58,750 nt of DNA from Pseudorhodoferax aquiterrae (GTDB lineage Bacteria; Pseudomonadota; Gammaproteobacteria; Burkholderiales; Burkholderiaceae_C), in contig NZ_BMYK01000032.1 in NCBI RefSeq assembly GCF_014652235.1, positions 1 to 58,750 on the forward strand, written 5' to 3'. The position numbers were made by a program, and so were the translations under genes. Below, piece after piece: positions 42,150 through 50,485 of the stretch; position 1 is the stretch's first letter, and each line of letters begins with the position of its first letter. The notes beneath the pieces were generated by a model that saw nothing but the letters and a program-made list of their open reading frames with translations, searched no databases and was not told the origin of the DNA.

Positions 42150-43514
42150 ATGCCCTTCTCCCACTGGGTCCACCGCCTCAAGTCCAGCCCGCTGCCGGCC
42201 TACCAGCTGATCCCCGACCTGATCGCCGAGGACCTGCAGCAGGGCCGCCTGGCGCCACGCGAGCGCCTGCCGCCGCTGCGCGAGCTGGCCACCGCGCTGC
42301 AGCTGAACTACACGACCGTGGTGCGCGGCTTCGCGCAGGCGCGCGAGCGCGGGTTGATCGCTTCGCGGCCCGGCATGGGCTCCTTCGTGCGCGGCTCCTT
42401 CATCGGCTTGCCGCTGCGCGCCGGCACCGGCGCCGAGATGACCATGAACATGCCGCCCGAGATCGAGGACCACCCCGCCATGCAGGCGCTGCTGGACGGC
42501 GCCAACACAGGCCTGGCCGCCGTGCCGCTGCACGACCTCATGCGCTACCAGGACTTCGGCGGCACGCCGCGCGACCGCGCGCTCGGCGCGCAGTGGCTGT
42601 CGCAGTGGGTCGAGGCCGATGCCGCGCGCGTGCTGGTGGCGCCCGGCATCCACGCCGTGCTGCTGGCCCTGGTCTCGCTGCTGGTCAAGCCGGGCCAGAG
42701 CCTGTGCGTGGAAGCGCTGACCTACCCCGGCATCAAGGCCATCGCCGCGCAGCTGGGAACGCGCCTGCACCCGCTGGCCATGGACGAGCATGGCCTCCTC
42801 CCCGACGACTTCGAGGCCGCCTGCAAGAGCACGCCGATCGGCGCGCTGCACCTGTGCCCCAACCTGCACAACCCGACCACGGCCACCTTGCCGATCAAAC
42901 GACGCGAACAGATCGCCGACATCGCACTGCGCTATAGCATTCCCATCATCGAGGACGACGCCTACGGCATGCTGCCGGCGGCCATCCCGCCCTCCCTGGC
43001 CGAGTACGCGGGCGACCTCGTCTACTACGTGAGCGGCATGTCCAAGTGGCTGGGCGCCGGCCTGCGCCTGGCCTATGTGCAGGCGCCCTCGGCCGCAGCG
43101 CACCTGCGCCTGGCCGGCGCCTTGCGGGCCACGACCGTGATGGCCTCGCCGCTGGTCAACGCCATCGTCGCGCAGTGGATGGAGAACGGCCAGGCCGAGG
43201 CCGTGCTGCAGGCCGTGCGCGCCGAATGCGCCTGGCGCAGCGCGCAGATGCGCCAGCTGCTGGGGCCGCACGGCGTGCGCACGCAGCCGCACGGCTTCCA
43301 CGGCTGGCTGCCCGTGCCCGCCTCGGACAGCGAGAGCAGCCCGGCCACGCGCATCGCGGCCGAACTGCGCGCGCTGGGCATCGCCGCCGTGGACGGCACG
43401 GCCTTCTCCACCGACCGGCAACCGCCCGAGGCGCTGCGCCTGTGCCTGGGCGGCGGGCTCACGCGCGACGACTGCGGACGCGCGCTGCAGGCGGTGCGCG
43501 ATGCGCTGGCATGA
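42150..43514 (+). CDS. MocR-family PLP-dependent transcriptional regulator
   Basis: The 454-residue protein has a GntR winged helix at residues 1-75 (LPPLRELATALQLNYTTVVR, ASRPGMGSFVRGSF) and an aminotransferase-like domain with LHNPT (Asn241), IIEDDAYG (Asp270) and SGMSKWLGAGLR (Lys299, the PLP Schiff-base lysine). MocR proteins use PLP plus an amine effector to regulate neighbouring genes. It is divergent from nitB with a 280-bp intergenic region that carries CRATCAA repeats, so it is a candidate regulator of the Nit1C operon. Confidence 0.92.
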   Translation: MPFSHWVHRLKSSPLPAYQLIPDLIAEDLQQGRLAPRERLPPLRELATALQLNYTTVVRGFAQARERGLIASRPGMGSFVRGSFIGLPLRAGTGAEMTMNMPPEIEDHPAMQALLDGANTGLAAVPLHDLMRYQDFGGTPRDRALGAQWLSQWVEADAARVLVAPGIHAVLLALVSLLVKPGQSLCVEALTYPGIKAIAAQLGTRLHPLAMDEHGLLPDDFEAACKSTPIGALHLCPNLHNPTTATLPIKRREQIADIALRYSIPIIEDDAYGMLPAAIPPSLAEYAGDLVYYVSGMSKWLGAGLRLAYVQAPSAAAHLRLAGALRATTVMASPLVNAIVAQWMENGQAEAVLQAVRAECAWRSAQMRQLLGPHGVRTQPHGFHGWLPVPASDSESSPATRIAAELRALGIAAVDGTAFSTDRQPPEALRLCLGGGLTRDDCGRALQAVRDALA

Positions 43515-43568
43515 GATGGCATGGCGCCAAAAAACCGAGACAACAATCGCCCGACAGGCAACCTCAGA

Positions 43569-44687
43569 TCACCGATGGGTGCCATCCATCCACTCCTGCA
43601 ACTTCGCCTTCAACTCCTCCTTGCTCGGCAAATACAAGCTGTACTCCCGCGCGTGAATGTTGGCGTCGATGGGCAGGGTGATTTCCACCAAAGCCTCGTT
43701 CTTCTTCTTGCACAGCACGATGCCGACGGTGGCGTTCTCGGCCTCGGTTTTCACGTGGCGGTCGAAGTAGTTCACATACATCTGCATTTGGCCGAGGTCC
43801 TGGTGGGTCAGCTTGCCCAGCTTCAGATCGATCAGCACATAGCAGCGCAACAAACGGTTGTAGAAAACCAGATCGACAAAGAAGTGGTCGCCATCGAAGC
43901 TGAAACGCTTCTGCCGCGCCTCAAACAGAAAGCCCTTGCCAAGCTCCAGCAGGAACTGGCCGATCTGGTTGATGACAGCGGTTTCCAGGTCGGACTCAGA
44001 GTAACCAGCCTGTTCCGACAGGCCCAGAAATTCAAGCACCAAGGGCTCTTTGAGCATGTCTTCTGGCCGTTCCACGACATGGCCTTGTTGCGCCAGCTGG
44101 AGCAAACCGTCCTTGTCACGGCTCAGGGCCAGGCGTTCGAACAGGCCGCTGTCGAACTGCCGACGCAGGTGCTTCAGACTCCACCCCTGCTGGCTGGCTT
44201 CGATCTCGTAGAAACTGCGCTCGTCCGGGTTGTTGATGCCCAGCAAAAAGACGTAGTGCGTCCAGCTCAGGCTGAAGGGGACGGAAGCTTGTGATTTCCC
44301 AGTTTGAAACTGGGCAATTCCCATGGCGGAATCGGCAGAGCCGGATTGCCCAGTTTGCAACTGGGCGATGTCGGCGCGGCTGGCGTAGGCCAGGTAGAAA
44401 CGCCGCATGTACTCGAGGTTGCTCTTGGCAAAGCCGCGTCCGAAAGCCTGCGTCAGGCGCTCGGCCAAGCCCTTGAGCAAGGCCTGGCCGTAGGCGGCGC
44501 GCCCTTGCCCACCTTGTTCGTGCTCGACGATGTGGCGGCCGATCTCGAAGCAGGTACGCACCTGGACAAGGTCAACGCCGCGTGCCACGGATTGACGAGC
44601 GGCAAGCACCAGCGCGTGGATACGGGCATAGAGCGGGTCACCGTCGACACCTAGCGTAGCCGCCGTGGCGCCCCCCCTTGACAGCAC
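43569..44687 (-). CDS. YhcG/DUF1016-type PDDEXK nuclease-domain protein
   Basis: The 372-residue protein has a DUF1016 N-terminal region (GVDLVQVRTCFEIGRHIVEH, AFGRGFAKSNLEYMRRFYLA) and a C-terminal PDDEXK-like domain with FSFDGDHFFVDLVFYNRLLR and IDLKLGKL, giving D-x-n-D-x-K. Between them (about residues 108-135) lie two near-repeats, IAQLQTGQS and IAQFQTGKS. Such genes often lie inside type I restriction loci. Base composition is lower in GC than its neighbours, so it was probably acquired. The start is a GTG at 44687 with a weak ribosome site, preceded by a C-run, so the true start may lie elsewhere. Confidence 0.82.
   Translation of the reverse strand: MLSRGGATAATLGVDGDPLYARIHALVLAARQSVARGVDLVQVRTCFEIGRHIVEHEQGGQGRAAYGQALLKGLAERLTQAFGRGFAKSNLEYMRRFYLAYASRADIAQLQTGQSGSADSAMGIAQFQTGKSQASVPFSLSWTHYVFLLGINNPDERSFYEIEASQQGWSLKHLRRQFDSGLFERLALSRDKDGLLQLAQQGHVVERPEDMLKEPLVLEFLGLSEQAGYSESDLETAVINQIGQFLLELGKGFLFEARQKRFSFDGDHFFVDLVFYNRLLRCYVLIDLKLGKLTHQDLGQMQMYVNYFDRHVKTEAENATVGIVLCKKKNEALVEITLPIDANIHAREYSLYLPSKEELKAKLQEWMDGTHR
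44298..44366. repeat. Two palindromic units inside the YhcG-type gene
   Basis: CCCAGTTTGAAACTGGG (44298-44314) and GCCCAGTTTGCAACTGGGC (44348-44366) are each self-complementary and encode the repeated IAQxQTG stretch in the linker between the two domains. They are 50 bp apart, in frame. Confidence 0.75.
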
Positions 44688-44696
44688 GCTTCCGCG

Positions 44697-44810
44697 TCAT
44701 ACCCAGCCCCTGACCGCCACAGCACCGCTGCGTTCTGCGTTCCGTTCACCGGGGCGGCCGGCATCCCTGGGCAGGATGTCGTCGATCTTCTGGAAGGTGT
44801 GCTCAAACAC
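44697..44810 (-). pseudogene. N-terminal remnant resembling HsdM (type I methyltransferase)
   Basis: From a GTG at 44810 the frame reads VFEHTFQKIDDILPRDAG before losing similarity and stopping at 44697. HsdM subunits start M-F-D/E-x-T-F-K/Q-x-I-D-D-I-L-x-x-D-A-G, so the first 18 codons match well. It ends just before the YhcG-type gene, which is commonly found in type I restriction loci. The rest of hsdM, hsdS and hsdR are absent. The surrounding gap 44811-44978 holds nothing I can assign. Confidence 0.6.
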
Positions 44811-44978
44811 GGGCGCGCACGAGGAAAGGGCAGAAAGAACCGCAATTCTCGCCGCTCAGGCAGTCGTCATGGCTCCGCGCCACCGCGCAAGCGAGAAATG
44901 GGGCCGATGTTCGGAATGATGGGTCACGCCTGCTCGCACCACCCATTGCGCAAGCAGGCCCCACGCCTCGACGCCTCG

Positions 44979-46001
44979 CTACTCCGCCCGGATGTCGTTC
45001 GCCTTCACGATGTCGCGCCACAGGTCGAAGTAATAGCGCGTCATCTTGGCCAGTTGTTCGGGCGTGCCGCCGCCCACTTCGTCGCCACGCTCGGTGATGC
45101 CGCTGACGATCTTGGGGTCCTTGAGCGCCGCGTTCATGGCCTGGTTGGACTTGGCCACGATGTCGGCGGGCAGGCCGGGCGGGCCGTACAGGCCGATGAA
45201 GGAGATCACCTCGAAGTCCTTCACGCCGGCCTCGGCCGCGGTGGGAATGTCGGGGAAGGCCGGCACGCGCTGGGCGCCCGTCACGAGCAGCGGGCGCAGC
45301 TGGCCCGACTTGATGAAGGGGGCGATGACCGAGGCGGCGTCGAACATCGCGCTCACGCGACCGGCGATCAGGTCGGTCATGGCCGGACCGCTGCCCTTGT
45401 AGGGCACGTGGTTCATCTTGGGCTTGCCGATGCGGTCGCGGAACAGCTCCATGCTCGCGTGCGTGAGGCTGCCGGGGCCGGCGCTGGCGTAGTCGATGTC
45501 CTTGCCGGCCTTGTCCTGGGCCTTGACCCAGTCGATGAACTCCTTGACGTTCTTCGCCGGCACGGTGTTGGGCACGGCCAGGATCAGCGAGGAGGTCAGC
45601 AACAGCCCGATCGGCGTGAGCTTGAGCGGGTCGGCCATGGCCGTGTTGCGGTAGGTGTGCGGGTTCAGCGTGATGTTGCCGTTGCCCACCAGCAGCCGGT
45701 AGCCGTCGGGCGCCGACTTCATGACGTTGTCCGTGCCGATGTTGCCGCCGGCGCCGGCCTTGTTGTCGATGACCACGCCCTGGCCCAGCACGCTCTGCAT
45801 GCCGGCCGTGACCATGCGGCCGGCGAAGTCGGTCTGGCCGCCGGGCGGGTAGCCCACGACCAGCGTGACGGGCTTGGTCGGCCAGGCGCCCTGCGCGAAG
45901 CTCAGCGGGCTGGCGATGGCGGCGGCGATTCCCGTGGCAGTGGCCAGGCCCTGCTGCAGGACGTGGCGGCGCGTTCTGGCCGCATCGTGGTGTTGACGCA
46001 T
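44979..46001 (-). CDS. Bug/TctC-type substrate-binding protein 1
   Basis: The 340-residue protein has a Tat/Sec-type signal with an RR pair (ARTRRHVLQQGLATATGIAA), then WPTKPVTLVVGYPPGGQTDF, the Bug start motif, and GPGSLTHASMELFRDRIGKP and FPDIPTAAEAG, the standard family blocks. Bug proteins bind small carboxylates in the periplasm, usually for a tripartite TctABC transporter; no TctA or TctB lies in the window. It is the last gene of the iol operon. Confidence 0.93.
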   Translation of the reverse strand: MRQHHDAARTRRHVLQQGLATATGIAAAIASPLSFAQGAWPTKPVTLVVGYPPGGQTDFAGRMVTAGMQSVLGQGVVIDNKAGAGGNIGTDNVMKSAPDGYRLLVGNGNITLNPHTYRNTAMADPLKLTPIGLLLTSSLILAVPNTVPAKNVKEFIDWVKAQDKAGKDIDYASAGPGSLTHASMELFRDRIGKPKMNHVPYKGSGPAMTDLIAGRVSAMFDAASVIAPFIKSGQLRPLLVTGAQRVPAFPDIPTAAEAGVKDFEVISFIGLYGPPGLPADIVAKSNQAMNAALKDPKIVSGITERGDEVGGGTPEQLAKMTRYYFDLWRDIVKANDIRAE

Positions 46002-46050
46002 GGTGTGTCTCCTCGTCGGGTGGATGGGATCGTCGTGTTCTTGTCGGTGC

Positions 46051-46686
46051 TCAGTGCGCGGCCAGACTGCCAGGCAGGGCCGAGAGGCCGGCGATGCGGT
46101 GCACCGACGCCGGCAGATCGGCCGGGTGCTCGCCCAGCGCGAACACGCGCATGCCGGCGGCGATGCCGGCCGCGATGCCCGAGGCGCTGTCCTCGACCAC
46201 GGCGCACTCCTCGGGCGCGAAGCCGATCGCGCGCGCGGCATGCAGGAACAGGTCAGGCGCAGGCTTCCAGGCGCCGATGTCGTAGGCGCTGAAGATGCGG
46301 CCGGCGAACCAGGGCAGCAGCCCGGTGATGCCCAGCACGAGTTCGATCTTGTGGCGCGGCCCGTTGGAGGCCACGCAGAACGGCAGCTGCAGGCCGCGCA
46401 CGAGTTCCAGCGCGCCTTCGATCGGTTGCAGGTGGGCCTTGAAGTAACCGGCCATGCGCGCACGCACGCGGTCTTCGAAGTCGGCCGGCAGCGGCTGGCT
46501 GCTGTGCGCGGCCACCAGCGCGATCTGGCGCGACATGGGCGCGCCGCGCTGCGCGTCCAGCACGGCGCGGGCCGTTTCAGGCAGTCCATACAGCGCGCCC
46601 TCGGCCAGCATGGCCTCCACGAGCCAGGGCTCGCTGTCGACCAGCGTGCCGTCGCAGTCGAAGATCAGGGCGCGGATCTTGGTCAT
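46051..46686 (-). CDS. HAD-superfamily phosphatase (YieH/Gph-like)
   Basis: The 211-residue protein starts MTKIRALIFDCDGTLVDSEP with the nucleophile Asp10 and acid Asp12, has SNGPRHK (motif II) and KPAPDLFLHAARAIGF and VVEDSASGIAAGIAAGMRVF (motifs III and IV). It resembles sugar-phosphate phosphatases. The ATG at 46686 follows GAGG; a longer start at 46704 adds six residues. The gene precedes Bug 1 by 49 bp and follows a palindromic repeat. Confidence 0.9.
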   Translation of the reverse strand: MTKIRALIFDCDGTLVDSEPWLVEAMLAEGALYGLPETARAVLDAQRGAPMSRQIALVAAHSSQPLPADFEDRVRARMAGYFKAHLQPIEGALELVRGLQLPFCVASNGPRHKIELVLGITGLLPWFAGRIFSAYDIGAWKPAPDLFLHAARAIGFAPEECAVVEDSASGIAAGIAAGMRVFALGEHPADLPASVHRIAGLSALPGSLAAH

Positions 46687-46742
46687 CGCCTCAGCGCCGT
46701 CCATGGCGCAGCCATTTGCGGGCAGCGACCGACCCCAGCGGC

Positions 46743-46827
46743 CGCCGCGGAACTGGCTCTGCCAGGCCGCTGGCGGCGCCCCCTCGAGGGGGTTGGCGGA
46801 GCGCGCAGCGCGCAGACTGGGGGTGGG
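46743..46827. repeat. Short GC-rich intergenic repeat, copy B
   Basis: CCGCGGAACTGGCTCTGCCA, GGCCGCTGGCGGCGCCCCCT, then a perfect palindrome CCCCCTCGAGGGGG (46779-46792) and GCGCGCAGCGCGC. It matches copy A at 41301-41384 and ends exactly at the SDR stop codon. Confidence 0.78.
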
Positions 46828-47643
46828 TCATGTTTGCGGGTTTTGCTTCAGGTCGTACAGGATAGCCGCGCTGGTCAATCCACCGTCGACCACGAGGTCG
46901 TGGCCGTTGACGAATCGCGCATCGTCGCTGGCCAGGAAAGCGATGGCGTCGGCCACCTCGTCGGACTGGCCGTAGCGGGCCATGGGCGTGGCCTGCACGA
47001 TGGCCTGGCGGATCACGGGGCCGTGGAGCGTGGCGGTCTGCGCCGTCTCGATCGGCCCCGGCGAGACCGAGTTGACCGTGATGCCAAAGGGCGCCAGATC
47101 GATCGCGCAGGACTTGGCCAGCGCCAGCACTGCGCCCTTGGACGAACAGTAGGCCGCGCGGCCGGACCAGACCTGCTGGCCCGAGATCGAGGCGATCATC
47201 ACGATGCGGCCCTGGCGCCGCTCCACCATGCGCCGGGCCATGGCCTGGGTCGTGAGGTAGGTGCCGGTGAGGTTGATGTCCAGCACGCGGCGCCAGGCCT
47301 CGATGGGCGTGTCCAGCACCGAGCCCTGGAAGCTCACGCCCGCGCTGTTGACCAGCACGTCGATGGCGCCATGCGCCTGCCAGGCCGCGGCCACGGCGGC
47401 CTCGACCTGGGCCGCGTCGGTCACGTCCAGCGCGTGGTGGCTCACATGGCCGGGGGGCTGGGCCAGTTCCTCGGCCACGCGGCGCAGCTCGTGCGCGTTG
47501 ACGTCGGCCAGCGCCACGCGGGCGCCCTCGCGCAGCAGGCGGCGCGCGCTGGCCAGGCCCAGGCCGCTGGCGCCGCCCGTGATGAAAGCCGTCTTGCCGG
47601 CGAAGCGGCCCCAGGTCTCGTTGCCCATCTCTGCGTCCCCCAT
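46828..47643 (-). CDS. SDR-family oxidoreductase
   Basis: The 271-residue protein has the NAD(P)-binding motif TGGASGLG (22-29), NSAGVS (99-104), and the catalytic set Ser152, Tyr165 and Lys169 in ASISGQQVWSGRAAYCSSKG. It looks like the 3-oxoacyl-ACP reductase / sugar dehydrogenase class. Substrate unknown; a sugar-acid dehydrogenase role fits the operon. MGDAEMGN at 47643 overlaps nothing and starts 2 bp after Bug 2; the second Met (codon 6) is an alternative. Confidence 0.9.
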   Translation of the reverse strand: MGDAEMGNETWGRFAGKTAFITGGASGLGLASARRLLREGARVALADVNAHELRRVAEELAQPPGHVSHHALDVTDAAQVEAAVAAAWQAHGAIDVLVNSAGVSFQGSVLDTPIEAWRRVLDINLTGTYLTTQAMARRMVERRQGRIVMIASISGQQVWSGRAAYCSSKGAVLALAKSCAIDLAPFGITVNSVSPGPIETAQTATLHGPVIRQAIVQATPMARYGQSDEVADAIAFLASDDARFVNGHDLVVDGGLTSAAILYDLKQNPQT

Positions 47644-47645
47644 GT

Positions 47646-48620
47646 TCAGGCCGGCTTGATGCCCAGGCGCTGGATCAGTTCGCGGAATGTAGCGTTGTCG
47701 CGTGCGATCAGCGCCTTGAAGCCCGCCTCGTCCAGGTAGCCCTCGCCCATGTTCTGCTTGGCCATGGTCTCGCGCAGCGCCGGCTCGCGCAGCGTCCTGG
47801 CCATGGCCTCGCGCAGCACGGCCAGGGCCTCGGGCGGCGTGCCCTTGGGCGCGGCCAGGCCGCGCCAGCCGCCGACCACGAGGTCGATGCCGCGCTCCTT
47901 GAGCGTGGGCACGGGCTCCCAGCCGGCCGCGATGCGCCTGTCGGCCATCACCGCGAGCGGGCGGATCTTGCCGGCCTGCACGTAGGTGGCCACTTCCACG
48001 GGCGTCACGGCCACGGCGTCGATGTGGCCGCCCAGCAGGTCCAGCACGGCCGGGTTGGCACCGCGGAAGGGCACGTGGTTGAGCTGCACGCCGGCCTTGT
48101 CCTCCAGCGCCGCGGCGGCCAGGTGGCCCAGCGAGCCGGGACCGGCATTGCCCACGCGCAGCTCACCGGGCGCCTTGCGCGCGGCGGCCAGGAATTCCTC
48201 CAGCGTCCTGTACGGCGCCTCGGCGCGCACGGCGATGGTGGCCGGGTCGGCGTTCAGGCGCGCGATGGGCAGCACGTCGTCGGCGCTGAACTTCACCACG
48301 CCCAGGTGCGGGATCATGGTGATCTCCACCGTGACGATGGCCAGCTTGTAGCCGTCGGGCCGGGCGTTGATGAGCTCGGCCCAACCCACGCCGCCGCTGG
48401 CGCCGGCGCGGTTCACGACGATCAGGCTCTGGCCCAGGTGCGGGCGGGCGGCCTCGGCCAGCGCGCGCGCCAGCACGTCGGTGCCACCGCCGGCCGCAAA
48501 GGGCACGATCAGTTCGATGGGCTTGTTCGGATAGGCCTGGGCGGCGGCGTTGCCCAGCACGGGCAGCGCGCCCAGGGCGGCCACGCGGGCCAGGGCTTGT
48601 CGGCGGGTGGTCATGGGCAT
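47646..48620 (-). CDS. Bug/TctC-type substrate-binding protein 2
   Basis: The 324-residue protein has a signal peptide with TRRQ (residues 5-8) ending AAAQA, followed by YPNKPIELIVPFAAGGGTDV, GPGSLGHLAAAALEDKAGVQ, HVPFRGANPAVLDLLGGHID and EPVPTLKERGIDLVVGGWRG. These are the Bug-family blocks. It is 4 bp after Bug 3, so the two are coupled. No tripartite membrane subunits occur nearby. Confidence 0.93.
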   Translation of the reverse strand: MPMTTRRQALARVAALGALPVLGNAAAQAYPNKPIELIVPFAAGGGTDVLARALAEAARPHLGQSLIVVNRAGASGGVGWAELINARPDGYKLAIVTVEITMIPHLGVVKFSADDVLPIARLNADPATIAVRAEAPYRTLEEFLAAARKAPGELRVGNAGPGSLGHLAAAALEDKAGVQLNHVPFRGANPAVLDLLGGHIDAVAVTPVEVATYVQAGKIRPLAVMADRRIAAGWEPVPTLKERGIDLVVGGWRGLAAPKGTPPEALAVLREAMARTLREPALRETMAKQNMGEGYLDEAGFKALIARDNATFRELIQRLGIKPA

Positions 48621-48624
48621 GGGG

Positions 48625-49602
48625 TCAGTCCAATCTGATGTTGGCGGCCTTGATCACGCCGCTCCAGAGTTTCTGTTCGCTGGCCACGAAGCTGCCCAAT
48701 TGGGCCGGCGTCATGGGCATGGGCTGGATGCCGATCTCCTCGAGCTTGGCGCGCGTCTCGGGATTGGCCAGCGCCGCGCCCAGGTCCTTGTTCATGCGCT
48801 CGACCACGGGCGCGGGCAGCTTGGCCGGGCCGACCAGCACCTGCCAGGCGTAGGCCTCGAAGCCCGGCACGCCGGCCTCGGCCATGGTGGGCACGTCGGG
48901 CAGGATGGCCAGGCGCTCGGGCGTGGCGATGGCCAGCACGCGCACCTTGCCGGCCTTGATCATGGACAGGCTGGGCGGCAGGTCCACGAACATGCTGTGG
49001 ACCTGGCCGGCCATGAGGTCCTGCAGCGCCGGGGCCGAGCCCTTGTAGGCCACGTGCAGGATGTCGGCCTGCGTCTTCTGCTTGAACAGCTCCAGCGCCA
49101 CGTGCAGCGGCGAGCCCGGGCCCGACGAGGCCGAGGACACGGCGCCCGGCGTCTTCTTCGCCAGCGCCAGGAACTCCTGCACGTTCTTCGCCGGGAAGCT
49201 CGGGTGCACGGCCAGCACCAGCGGCATCTTGCCGAGGCCGCCGATCCAGCTGAAATCCTTCTGCGCGTCGTAGCTGAGGCTGGCGTACATGGCCGGGTTG
49301 AAGGCCAGCGTGCCCGAATCCACCGTGCCCACGGTGTAGCCGTCCGGCGCCGAGCGCGCGATGAAGGTCGCGCCGATGATGCTGGCCGCGCCGGGCTTGT
49401 TGTCGGCGATCACAGGCTGGCCCAGGGTCTGGCCCATGCGCACGGCGAGCTGGCGCGCGATCACGTCGGTGGTGCCGCCCGGCGCGTAGGGCACGATCCA
49501 TTTGACGGGCTGGTGCGGGAAGGCCGGCTGGGCCTGCGCCGCCGGCAGGCCGGCTGCGAAGGCCGTGGCGGCCAGCAGTTGAAGAAGCGTTCTTTTGTGC
49601 AT
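48625..49602 (-). CDS. Bug/TctC-type substrate-binding protein 3
   Basis: The 325-residue protein starts MHKRTLLQLLAATAFAAGLP, with a signal peptide ending AQA, then FPHQPVKWIVPYAPGGTTDV and GPGSPLHVALELFKQKTQAD, HVAYKGSAPALQDLMAGQVH and ILPDVPTMAEAGVPGFEAYA. It is a Bug protein with the usual two-lobe fold. It lies 82 bp after iolB. Three Bug paralogues in one operon suggest several related carboxylate ligands or recent duplication. Confidence 0.93.
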   Translation of the reverse strand: MHKRTLLQLLAATAFAAGLPAAQAQPAFPHQPVKWIVPYAPGGTTDVIARQLAVRMGQTLGQPVIADNKPGAASIIGATFIARSAPDGYTVGTVDSGTLAFNPAMYASLSYDAQKDFSWIGGLGKMPLVLAVHPSFPAKNVQEFLALAKKTPGAVSSASSGPGSPLHVALELFKQKTQADILHVAYKGSAPALQDLMAGQVHSMFVDLPPSLSMIKAGKVRVLAIATPERLAILPDVPTMAEAGVPGFEAYAWQVLVGPAKLPAPVVERMNKDLGAALANPETRAKLEEIGIQPMPMTPAQLGSFVASEQKLWSGVIKAANIRLD

Positions 49603-49684
49603 GGTGTCTCCGGTGGTTGAGGGCGAGCGGGGGCCTGCCGCGGCAGGCCGGTTCTTGTTCTGTCGGGGTGGACCGCGGCGGCGC

Positions 49685-50485
49685 TCAGCGCGGCGCCAGC
49701 ATCCATTCGTGCGCGGGGTCGTTGCGGAAGGCCCAGTGCCGGCGCGGGCCGGCCATGGTGTTCAGGTAGTACAGCGCGTAGCCGTGCGGCGCCACGCAGG
49801 GGTGGTAGCCGCGCGGCACCAGCACGGTGTCGCGGTGCTCCACGGCCATGGTCTGGTCCAGGCTGCGGTCGTCGGTGTAGACGCGCTGGAACGCGAAGCC
49901 CTGGGCCGGGTCGATCTGGTGGTAGTAGGTCTCTTCCAGCACGGTCTCGCCCTCGCCCGCCGTGTCGTGCTTGTGCGGCGGGTAGCTGGAGGCATGGCCG
50001 GGCGGCGTGATGACCTCGACCACGAGCAGGCTTTCGGCCTCTTCGGTCTGCGGCAGGATGTCGCAGACGTAGCGCGTGTTGCTGCCCTGGCCGCGCACAC
50101 TGCGCGCCATCTGCGCCGGCGCGATCACGCGCGTGGCGAAGCGGCCCTCGGCCGGCGCGCTGCTCAGCGCGACCTCGGCCGGGCCCCGGGCCACGAGGCG
50201 CACGGACTGGCCCGGTGGCACGTAGACGGCGGCCGGGGCGCGGTCTTCGAACACCGTGGCGCGGTTGCCGATCGCGCTGAAGCGCTGGGCGCCGACCTGC
50301 ACATCGACCGCCCCGGCCAGCACGGTGATGCAGCATTCGCGGGCACCGGTGTCGAAGGCTTCTGCGTCACCCGTAGAGAGGCGCAGCGCCTTGAAGCCCA
50401 CATAGGTCCAGCCGGCCGAAGCGGGCGTCACATCGGCGATCACGCGGCCCGTCGCCTGGGCTTTGACCAAAAGATTCGTGCTCAT
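49685..50485 (-). CDS. iolB: 5-deoxy-glucuronate isomerase
   Basis: The 266-residue protein (STNLLVKAQATGRVIADVTP, SSYPPHKHDTAGEGETVLEE, YYHQIDPAQGFAFQRVYTDD, RDTVLVPRGYHPCVAPHGYA) is a cupin of the IolB family, with metal ligands in the HKHD block and a later His. It converts 5-deoxy-D-glucuronate to 2-deoxy-5-keto-gluconate. GGAGG precedes the ATG, which overlaps the iolC stop (ATGA at 50482-50485). Confidence 0.95.
   Translation of the reverse strand: MSTNLLVKAQATGRVIADVTPASAGWTYVGFKALRLSTGDAEAFDTGARECCITVLAGAVDVQVGAQRFSAIGNRATVFEDRAPAAVYVPPGQSVRLVARGPAEVALSSAPAEGRFATRVIAPAQMARSVRGQGSNTRYVCDILPQTEEAESLLVVEVITPPGHASSYPPHKHDTAGEGETVLEETYYHQIDPAQGFAFQRVYTDDRSLDQTMAVEHRDTVLVPRGYHPCVAPHGYALYYLNTMAGPRRHWAFRNDPAHEWMLAPR

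Noticed and set aside
44651-44845. Alternative minus-strand frame over the HsdM remnant
   Set aside because: It is an off-frame Arg/Ser/Pro-rich reading with no family motif, whereas the neighbouring frame matches the HsdM start.
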